Below, piece after piece: positions 1 through 9,900 of a stretch of DNA of 15,392 nucleotides; the first letter of the stretch is position 1; each line of letters begins with the position of its first letter. This DNA is from JBLIOB01 sp047639575 (GTDB lineage: Bacteria; Bacteroidota; Bacteroidia; Flavobacteriales_D; Parvicellaceae). Both the position numbers and the translations under genes were made by a program. The stretch spans positions 1-15,392 of the forward strand of contig JBLIOB010000085.1 of assembly GCA_047639575.1 (NCBI GenBank), read 5' to 3'. The notes below the pieces were generated by a model. That model had not been told where the DNA came from and searched no databases. It was given only the letters and a program-made list of their open reading frames with translations.

Positions 1-264
1 AGCACTGTTCGGTTAAGATGGTTAGCCAGAGATATTGGATTTGAAAAAGTGATATTAAAAAGGAATACCCTTATCGGAACTTTTATTGCTGACCAAACCA
101 ATCCATATTACCAGTCCACAAAATTTACCAGAGTGTTGAATTTCATTCAAAAGTATCCGAAGGCTGGGGAGATGGCTGAAAAGAAAGGTAAGCTAAGATT
201 GAGATTTGATGGCGTAAAATCTATCGAAGAGGCTTTGAGGTATTTTAATAAGATAATTGAATAG
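1..264 (+). CDS. mfd: Transcription-repair coupling factor Mfd, C-terminal fragment (start outside window)
   Basis: This frame is open from the first base and gives 87 residues before a TAG stop, so only the 3' end of the gene is present. Mfd is an SF2 DNA translocase that removes RNA polymerase stalled at DNA lesions and recruits UvrA for nucleotide excision repair. What remains matches the C-terminal TRCF domain (D7, the autoinhibitory and UvrA-masking domain). The recognisable parts are a 'LIGTFIADQ' strand, a 'PYYQSTKF' turn, a helix ending in 'KYPKAG', and the closing 'KLRLRFDGVKSIEEAL' segment just before the end. The helicase motifs lie upstream of the window and cannot be checked. The next gene starts one base after the stop, which suggests co-transcription and coupled translation. 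Confidence 0.88.
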   Translation, partial: STVRLRWLARDIGFEKVILKRNTLIGTFIADQTNPYYQSTKFTRVLNFIQKYPKAGEMAEKKGKLRLRFDGVKSIEEALRYFNKIIE

Positions 265-265
265 C

Positions 266-772
266 ATGTCAGAAAACGATAATAAAGTTCCTTATTTCCA
301 GAGTTATATAAACCTAGTTCCAGAAGAATCTGTGGTCGAGGCATTGAAAAACTCGATGAACGAGCAGATTGATTTTTTGGGTTCAATACCTCTCGATAAA
401 GCAGATTATGCATACGCAGAGGGGAAATGGACCATAAAGCAATTGATCCAGCACATCATAGACACAGAGAGAATATTCCTTTATCGTGCTGTAACATTCG
501 TCAGAGAAGAGAATGCTTCAGTTCCGGGATATGATCATGATGTATACACTGATAATTTAAAATTGGATCATGTGGAATACCCCAAATTAGTTGGAGAATT
601 GATGACGGTTAGATTGAGCACTGTAACCTTCTTTGAAAACCTCAGAACTGAACATTATTTATCTAAAGGAAACGCCAACGGAATTGAGTTAAGTGCTGAG
701 AACATAGGTAAAATAATTGTTGGCCATTCTATCCATCACATTCAAGTGATCAAAGAAAAATATTTGGCTTAA
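266..772 (+). CDS. DinB superfamily protein (four-helix-bundle, metal-dependent; possible thiol S-transferase)
   Basis: The product is 168 residues, a normal length for the DinB/YfiT-like family of four-helix-bundle proteins, many of which bind a divalent metal through three histidines. The expected ligands are visible: H63 in 'IQHIIDTER' on the second helix, and an H-x3-H pair at H154 and H158 in 'GHSIHHIQVI' on the last helix. 'GKWTIKQLIQHI' before the first ligand is also typical. Some family members, such as BstA, are bacillithiol S-transferases, and many Bacteroidota make bacillithiol. A detoxifying thiol transferase is therefore possible, but that is inference. The ATG at 266 was chosen because it lies one base after the mfd stop. 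An in-frame TTG at 257 would overlap mfd and is less likely. This is not the DNA polymerase IV that is also called DinB. Confidence 0.85.
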   Translation: MSENDNKVPYFQSYINLVPEESVVEALKNSMNEQIDFLGSIPLDKADYAYAEGKWTIKQLIQHIIDTERIFLYRAVTFVREENASVPGYDHDVYTDNLKLDHVEYPKLVGELMTVRLSTVTFFENLRTEHYLSKGNANGIELSAENIGKIIVGHSIHHIQVIKEKYLA

Positions 773-782
773 AAGGAGTTCA

Positions 783-796
783 ATTACCCGGGTAAT
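783..796. repeat. Perfect 14-base palindrome between the DinB-family gene and the giant protease gene
   Basis: ATTACCCGGGTAAT reads the same on both strands. It lies 11 bases after the DinB-family stop and 67 bases before the preferred start of the giant gene. A run of seven T follows at 802-808. It could be a dimeric regulator's operator. As a hairpin it would have only a 5-base stem around a CCGG loop, so it would be a poor terminator. Which of these it is cannot be decided from sequence alone. No convincing promoter consensus was found in the same 90-base gap. Confidence 0.4.
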
Positions 797-862
797 AAAT
801 GTTTTTTTAATTGAATGATTTTAAGTAAATTGAGCTACCCTAGATTACTCGAAGTACTTATT

Positions 863-925
863 ATGATTAAAGCCCTGCCTCCATTACTTGTCGCGTTATT
901 AGCATTCTTAAATGTAGGTTTTGCA
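863..925 (+). other. Signal peptide of the giant protease
   Basis: The 21 residues starting MIKALPP have one lysine near the N-terminus, a hydrophobic core rich in Leu, Ala and Val, and a Gly-Phe-Ala site before Gln. This is a typical Sec signal followed by the Gln that is common after cleavage in Bacteroidota exported proteins. It decides the choice of start at 863. Confidence 0.8.
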
Positions 926-3900
926 CAAGAAATTTCTAAAACTTATCACTGTGCTATTTTACCCCCGCCATACCCGGTAGAGGTTAGTCAGCCTAGTGGG
1001 GAATCTTTAACCATCCAGATCCTTGGAGATCGTTTTCTGTATCGAATTGAAACAGCAGACGGATATACTGTTTTAAAAGATTCGACAGACGGGTTTTACA
1101 AGTATGCTAAAAAAGCTAAATATGGCGCCTTAGTACCTAGTGAGTTTAAAGCATTCAACGTTGAAGAGAGATCTGCTATCGAACTCGGACATCTTGATAC
1201 AACTGCCTTAAATCTTAATTACTCTGGTGGAACATTGTTGGGGAAAATGACGGCTAGGGCAAATTTTTTGTCAGCGAATACGGTACCTGCAAAGTCAGCA
1301 ACATCTTCTACTGTGTCTGGAGGAAATACTCCAACGGTAGGTTCTATTACCACAATAATGCTCTTGATCGACTATCCGGATCAACCATTTGAGTTTACAC
1401 AAGGTGAGTTTGACGATTTGATGAATTTAGCCGGTTATAGTGTAAATGGGCAAACGGGCTCCTTTCGAGATTTCTATTTAGACAATTCATACAACTTGTT
1501 AGATGTTAATACAGATGTGTTGGGCTGGTATACAGCTGCAAACAACAGAGCTTTCTATGCAAGCGATGCCGCTTCATTAGTAAGGGAAGCAATAGATGCG
1601 GCTGAAGCTGCTGGAACAGATTTCGCTACCTACGATAATGATGGGGACGGTACTTGTGATGTGATCAATGTGATCCATTCCGGTCGTGGCCAAGAGGAAA
1701 CTGGAGATACTGACGATATATGGTCTCATAGATCAGGGTTAGGTTCTAAAGCGGTTACATATGACGGAACTGACATGAATTCCTACATTGTTAATCCTGA
1801 AAAATATTCGGGCGCAGAAATAATCACGAACATCGGTGTGATCTGTCATGAATTTGGCCATTCGCTTGGACTCCCAGATTTGTATGATGCAAATGGAGCA
1901 ACTGACGGAGAGTCTTCTGGCTGCGGTAACTGGTGTACTATGGCCGGAGGATCCTGGAATAATAGTGGGAAAACACCACCGCACTTTAACCCTTGGGCCA
2001 AACAATATTTAAATTGGATTCAACCAAACATATTAACCGGCAACGGAACGGAAAGTGGAATGGATAATACTTCGAATGGAGCAAATTATCATCGAATTAA
2101 TACACTGGATACGGAAGAGTATTTCTTATTAGCCAATAATCAAGAAAATAAATGGAATGCCCATTTAGCAACAACTGGTCTGGTAATTTGGCATATTGAT
2201 GAAGGCAAAACTAGTCTTTGGCCTAGTTCGAATACGGTAAATGGAGATGCTTCATTATTAGGAGTTGTTCCCGATCAGGCTGATGGAAATAATGATCTAG
2301 AAAATTATAATGGAACCGATGATGGTGATCCTTATCCAGGCTCAAGCGGAAATGACACGTTTGACGATTCCTCCACTCCAAACTCAAACACAAATGATGG
2401 AAGTCTTACAGGCATAACGATTAGAAGCATAGCGGAATCTTCAGGTCTCATCTCGTTTGATTATCAGACGATTCCTTCGTGTGGAATAGACCCTGTGAAC
2501 CTAGATGCATTTAACATTACGTCATCTGGCGCTAGAACATGTTGGGAAACTGGTGATGGCGTTGACTATGATCTCGAGTATGGACCAACTGGTTTCGGTC
2601 TTGGAGCAGGAGTACCAATTGCTGGTCCAATTACAAGTCAATCAATGACTTATGACATTGCTGGATTGGTCGAATCGACAACTTACGATGTATATGTTCG
2701 GGACAATTGTTCGTCAACCGGAGGCGGAAATTCTAATTGGGTTGGGCCGTTTACATTTACCACATTATGTGCTACAACCTTTACCGTTCCTTTTAACGAA
2801 GATTTTGAAAATGCAGGCAGCATCCCAACTTGTTGGAATCAATCCACCGAAGATAATGAGGATTGGTTATTTCATACTGGTCCAACCACTACATCCACAA
2901 CTGGTCCGGATGCGGCACACAGTGGAAGTTATTATGCATATCTAGAGTCTTCAGATTCACAAGGGGCGTTTGCTGGGGAGTACGGAATATTATTATCACC
3001 TCAAATTGACCTTTCAGGAACCTCTCAGCCAAGAGCTGCATTTTTCTACCACATGTACGGAAATGAAACTGGACGATTAAAATTTGAGATTGAATCGCCA
3101 GCCGAGTCAGGAAATTGGACCACTTTATGGGAGGAAATTGGTGAGCAACACGCATCGGGTAGTACTCCTTTTGCGAAAGCAACCGTTGATTTGACATCGT
3201 ACATTGGCTTAACAATCCGAACTAGGTTTTATGCAACGGTTGTAGGTAACGTTTATGGAGATATTGCAATCGACTACGTGTCATTTGAAGAAACTCCGGT
3301 TTGTTTGGAACCTGAAGTTCTTAGTGCTACCGCTATTCTTACTTCAAGTGCAGATTTAAATTGGACTTCGGGCGGATCATCAACTTGGGATATTGAATGG
3401 GGTGCAGCTGGTTTTACACCAGGAACTGGGACAACTATAACAGGCGTGACAGGTATTCCATACCCGCTTTCTGGTTTGAGCGCAGGAACAGCGTACGAGT
3501 TTTATGTGCGAGATAATTGTACTGGAACTGGAGACGGAACAAGCGACTGGGTTGGGCCGGCTTCATTTACAACTTTATGTTCTATTGAATCCATTCCATA
3601 TACCGAAGATTTTGAAAACGCAGGAGCTTTGCCTTCGTGTTGGACTCAAGCAACAAACGATAATCAAGATTGGACGTTAACAAATGCGGCAACGCCTAGT
3701 TCTAACACTGGACCAGATGCAGCACATAGTGGTTCATATTATGTATTTCTAGAAGCAGATGATGCTGCAAATTTTGACAAAGCCTACTTAGTTTCTTCGG
3801 GAATTGATTTGAGCGGAGCGACAAATCCAAGAGCGTTAATAAATTATCATATGTATGGTGGTACCATGGGGAGTGCAAGAATGGATATTGAATCTCCAGC

Positions 3901-6900
3901 TGGTTCTGATAACTGGATTAGCGCTTGGACCCTTGGAGGTGAAACACAAACAGCGTCAACAGATGCTTTTGTGGAAGTAAATGTTGATTTGTCGGCATTT
4001 ATTGGGCAGATCGTAGCTGCTCGTTTTGTCGCAATAGATGGTAATGGAAGTGAAGGAGATATTGCTATTGATTTAGTAACGTTCGAAGATAATCCGTGTC
4101 CAGACCTATCTGCATTAGAGGTTGTTCTTTCAGGGGCGACATCAGTAACCTTAACCTGGCTCCCTGGTGGATCAGAATCTTCTTGGGAAATCGAGTATGG
4201 GGATGTTGGATTTATTCAGGGGTCTGGTACAACAGTACCTGCCAGCATATTCCCTCATGAGATAACAGGGCTTTTGCCAACAGTTGAATATGATTTTTAC
4301 GTAAGAGGAGACTGTGGATCTGGTAATTACAGCAATTGGATTGGCCCAACGACTGGAACTACTGCTCCGCCTGAGTCCGTTGGAGCTGGAAACAGATTGT
4401 ACTTTGACGGTTCTGCTCAATACGTAAGTTCTGGAGCAATAAGTAACCTGTCTGATGTTAGTACAAAGACGATTGAGATGTGGATTAGACTTGATAACAA
4501 TACGAATGATGGAAGCTGGGGAAGAAGGATGTTTAATCTTGGTGGTCAGTCTTATTTATTAAACGTTTTTAATGATAATATATACTGGTGGTCCGTTGCT
4601 GATGGATGGCAACAAATTACGAGCTCATTCCCTGATCAGAAGTGGGGCCATATTGCAGTGACCTATGATGGTACTGAAATCAAAGGCTATATTAATGGAA
4701 GTCTTGCCTGGACATTTGTTGGAAGCTTTGATGTTGGTTCAGCTATTTTGAATTTGGGTGAAGGTGTAAAGACTCATTTAGATGAGGTCAGAGTTTGGTC
4801 GGTCGAGCTTTCTGCAAGTGAGATTCGAGATTGGATGTGTGAAAAAGTGACTAATTCCCATCCACAATACGCCTCAATGGAATTGTATTACCGCTTGGAT
4901 GAAGGTGCTGGATATTCTGTTACGGGAGATTATGTCAATTCAAATACAGGAACTTTAACGGGCATGGATTCATCAACAGATTGGGAGGCTTCAACAGCAC
5001 CTATCGGAGATGATAGTGAGCACGATTATGCTGGTTCAAGTAGTGTGGCGTTAATAAATCACTTAGATGGTGATATGCTTACAGCAATTATTGCAACTGG
5101 AACACCTGATGGAATTCATGTTTATCGAAATGATGCAGAGCCAGATGATAAAGCAGGATTAGATGAATCTCCAGTCAGTGATAGATACTATGGCGTGTTT
5201 GTAGCCAATGGTAATGGATCTACTTTTGACCTAAACTATATGTATGCTGGAAATAGTTTTGTATCTCCTGGAAATGAGGCGGATGTTAGACTTGTAGATC
5301 GAAAAGATTCTGGATCTAGCACCTGGACATCGACATCGGCAAGTCAAGATCAAGCATTCGATCTATTTGAATTAACTGGTCAAATTGATACCGTAACAGA
5401 ATACACATTGGATGTGCCTGCATGTCCAGGCCCAACGGATTTAAATGTATCTAATTTATTGGATGTTTCTGCGGATATAGGTTGGACCTCTTCTGGCACA
5501 ACTTGGGATTTAGAATTTGGAACAGCTGGTTTTACTTTAGGATCAGGGACGCAATTTGCAGGGATAAGTTCAAACCCATATTCTTTAACAGGTATTACCG
5601 CTTCTACATCATACGATGTTTACGTTAGAAGAGATTGTAATGGAACGGGAGATGGATATTCAGATTGGATCGGACCTCTAAACTTTACTACCGCTCCGGT
5701 TGAAGCAGTTGGACAAGGGAACATGCTATATACAGATGGTACGGATCAATACTTGTTAACCCCGGATCTAGGCATTGGAGATTTTGATCAAAAGACGATT
5801 GAAATGTGGGTGAAGCTAGATAACAACCCGGATGCTTTTGGGAATGGTCCTAAACTGTTCAGTTGGCAGGGTGGCACTTGGATGCTGACATTACCATTTA
5901 CTACAGATTTAAGATGGTGGTCTATTGCAGATAGCTGGAATTCGATTACAGGAAGTATGACAGATCAAGAATGGGTCCATGTTGCCGTAACTTTTGATGG
6001 GGCTGAAATTAAAGTTTATTTAGATGGAGTTCTGGCACATTCAAGTGTGAATCAAATGGCCGTTGGTGATGGTTACTTATATTTTGGCCAAAACTTGGAA
6101 AGTTGGATGGATGAAATTCGTGTTTGGTCAACCGCGTTAACAGAAAGCGAAATTAGAGATTGGATGTGTCAAAAGGTTACTAATTTTCACCCGCAATACT
6201 CATCGCTCGAAGCGTACTATCGTTTAGACGAAAGTTCTGGATCTTCCATTGCGCCTGATTATAGCCCGAACGGGAATGATGCAACCTTAACAAATATGGA
6301 TGCAGCTGCGGATTGGGAACATTCAAATGCTCCAGTTGGAGATGAGAGTGCGCATGACTATAATGGTTCATCTTCAACTATTACGCTGTCTCATCCTGAT
6401 GGAGATAGTTTTAATTCATCTATTCAAACTGGTGCGCCAGACGGATTACATGTGTATAGGATTGATAACACTCCTGATTCAACTGCTGGTTTAGATGGTG
6501 GAACATACGATGATAGATATTGGGGGACCTTCATCACAAATGGTTCGGGAGCAACCTGTAGAGGTGTATTGGATTATACTGGAAATGCATTTGCTGCGGG
6601 TCAAACAGAATCAGATCTTAGGATTTCGAAACGGGTAAATAATTCAACTAATACCGAAGAATGGGTTCAACAAACAGAACTTCCAAATGAAACATTAAAT
6701 ATTCTTACGCTAACATTTCTAAGTGATTCTGTAACAGAATTCATCCTTGATTATCTAGCGTGCCCAGCGCCATCAGGATTAGGAGTAAGTGACGTAACTA
6801 GTGTGGCGGCAGACATATCTTGGACTTCTAATGGGGATACTTGGGATATAGAGTACGGAATTAACGGCTACACACAAGGAACAGGAACAACTATCCCGGG

Positions 6901-9900
6901 AGTAATAGACAACCCTTTCTTGCTTATAGGCTTAACCCCAGGAACTTGGTATGATGTGTATGTTCGAAGAGATTGTAATGGAACAGGGGGCGGCTATTCA
7001 TCATGGATTGGGCCGGTTGACTTTACTACAACAGCTCCAGAGATAGTAGGATCGGGTAATAGCCTTGAGTTTGACGGGGTGGATGACCACGTCACGTTTG
7101 GAGATGCTTCCAAATTAACATTTACGGAAGCGACCTCATTTTCTGTAGGAGCATGGGTTAAGTGGACTGGGACCGGCAATGGATCGATATTTTCTAAAAT
7201 GGATGCAGCATTACCATTCACAGGTTATGATATTACCTTAATTTCTGGAGGAGATGTTCAATTTCAGCTGGTAAGTGACTTGGGTATATCGGATTACCTT
7301 GAAGTAGTAACTTCCAGTGGTAAATTTGCCGATGCCGGCTGGCATCAGGTTACTGTTACTTATGATGGTTCTGGAATTGCTGCAGGTGTCAATATTTTTG
7401 TTGATGGCTATAAGGAATCCTTAACTACCAATGTTGATGCGCTCACTGGGATTGTCTCCACAGCAGCAGATGCTAACATAGGAATGCGAAACGGCAGTTT
7501 GAACCCATTTACAGGTGTCATAGATGAGTTGGTGGTTTGGAATGGCGAAATGGTTGAAAATGATATTCAACAATATCTATGTCAAAAAGTAGGATCCTCG
7601 CATCCAGAATATGGTTCACTTGCAGCGTATTATAGGTTTGACGGTTCAGCAAACAGTGCGTTTTTAGCAGATGATTTAGGAGAAACGACAGGAACACTGG
7701 TGATGGACCCTCCTACAGACTGGATTACGTCAGGAGCACCAATTGGGGATGAAAGTGCCTATGATTATAGTATTGGCAGTAAATCAGCAATGATACAGCA
7801 CGCAGATGGCGATAGTTTTTTCGCAGATGAGCCCGCTGGAGATGCCATTGGGATTCATGTCTATAGAATAGATACGGTACCAATTGACCTTTCTGGAGTT
7901 GATGGACTTCAAGATAATGATCGATATTATGGCCTGTTTATAGCGGGATCCGGTGATGTAGATATTACATATGTATACAAGGATAACCCAAAAGTAAATG
8001 ATGATAATGAATCATTAATGGATTTTTACAGACGGGATGGAAATGATGGGTCATGGACAGATCAGCTAATTGCGCCAGACACACCTAACGATTTATTCCT
8101 TCAGTCAGGTCAGACACCTACAATTTTTGAATACACAATTGATGAAATGGCTTCAATCTGGACTGGTTCCTTTAGCGATGAATGGAGTGATGGTCAAAAC
8201 TGGGAGTCAGGAGATGCTCCGACAGCGTTCCAGGCGGTGAACATTCCAAATGACTGTGTTACTTATCCAAAGTTGGATATAGATGTTCAAGTTTCAACAT
8301 TAGCGGTTCAGGACGAAGCTTTCATTAACATTGCAGATCACGTGCTGGAACTCACAGGTAACTTAACATTATTTGGTTTCAACTTGTTTGAGGTTGGAGG
8401 AACATTTAAGTTTTCAGGCTCAAATAGACAATATATGATGTCTGGAAAGATGGACACTGACACTATTGATGTTAAGAAGACCGGTGGAGTTTTAACTTTT
8501 ACTGCGGATACTGATACAATTGATGTTAAAAGTAAAGTGAAAGTAGAAGGTGATGTAATGTTGGATGCGGGCGCAATTTTAAAATTTGGCTGTGGCGGAA
8601 GTATTGGAAGTTTACTGTTAGGAAGTCTATCTGGAGATGTTTTGGATTGTTTCACGTTAACAGCAGACGAAAATTTCAGACTTATCTCTACTCCAATTCA
8701 GTCGGAAACAGTAGCGGAATGGGATGATGATCTAATTACAACTGGATTTACTGGGTCCGATTATCCAAGCTTTGGCTTCGTCAATATATACACCTATGAT
8801 GAGAGCCAATTAGGGGGTAAAGATGATAATGGTTGGGTTCCAGCATCTAACACAACAGATAACATTAGTAATTACGGAGGATATTACGTGTATTCGGGAG
8901 GAGCTACTTACTACGTTGATAATTTAGGACCAATAAACAAAGGTCCAATAGTCATGCCTGTAACACATAACGCATCAGGTCCCGCAGATGACGAAGAGGA
9001 TGGTTGGAATTTATTAGGTAATCCATTGCCATCTAATATTGATTTTACCGGAATTAGTTATACAGATATCCAAGACATGTATTGGATATTAGACCCGGCA
9101 TCGGGGAATACTGCTGTATGGGATGAGGGGGCTGGTTCTGGAACGATTGGAGCTAATGGGATTCTTAGAAAGAATCAAGGGTTTTGGGTGCATGCTTATG
9201 ATGCCACTCCGCCAATTGTTCCTTCGATGACTATTCCCGAAGCAGCAAAAACTTCTTCAGGCGCTACTACGTATATGAAAGCTGGTACTTTGCCGATTCT
9301 TAGAATGAAATTGTCGTCTGGAATGAACACTTTTTACGATGAGGCTTTTATCAAACTTCAGGCAGGAGCGACAAAAGATTACGAGCAGTTGGATGCGGTG
9401 AAATTTTACTCAGATGAACCGACTGTTCCAGGAATCGCCATGTTAACAGATGATGGTGTTGAAGTAACGATTAACGGCATGAGCGACTTCCTTGATCCTA
9501 TTAGTATTCCTGTAAAGATTAAAGCAGGATTGCCAGGTACTTATGATTTGAAGTTTACCGATGAAGGATTGCTTTCGCCTGAATTTTGTGTTGTTATTGA
9601 GGATATGGTATCAGGAACCATTACTGATCTTAATTCGCAAGACAGCCTGTCATTCTTCACTTCAGGAACAAATGCAATCAGATTCTATATTCATATTTCT
9701 AAAAGACAAATTCCTGAGGTAACGGATATTTCATGCGCTGGTTTGAGCGATGGAACTGCTTTAATGGATAACCTATCAAGTTGGAATTATGTTTGGACAA
9801 ATTCTTTGGGTGATACTATTCAAGAAACGAGCGGAGTTCTTAATGATCAAATTGTTGGTTTAGCAGTAGGCACTTATTTCCTTACTACATCTGGATTAAA

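Noticed and set aside
257..265. TTG start of the DinB-family gene at 257
   Set aside because: It would overlap the mfd end and add three residues (first read as Met). The ATG at 266 is nearer to normal and lies one base after the mfd stop.
147..413. Open frame on the minus strand across mfd and the DinB-family gene
   Set aside because: It lies opposite two clear protein families and its translation has no recognisable pattern.
815..862. Upstream in-frame ATG of the giant gene at 815
   Set aside because: It would place 16 residues (MILSKLSYPRLLEVLI) before the signal peptide. The ATG at 863 gives a normal signal peptide directly at the N-terminus.
2652..2945. Second plus-strand open frame inside the giant gene
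   Set aside because: It lies in another frame of a continuous, well-supported domain series (Fn3 and MAM).
2474..8152. The internal repeats as a CRISPR array or mobile element
   Set aside because: They are long, in-frame and diverged domain repeats inside one coding sequence, with no short identical repeats, spacers or terminal inverted repeats.
8338..8655. Minus-strand open frame of about 105 residues inside the giant gene
   Set aside because: It is a shadow of the biased codon use of the repeat-rich giant gene; its Pro- and Ser-rich translation shows no domain or signal peptide.
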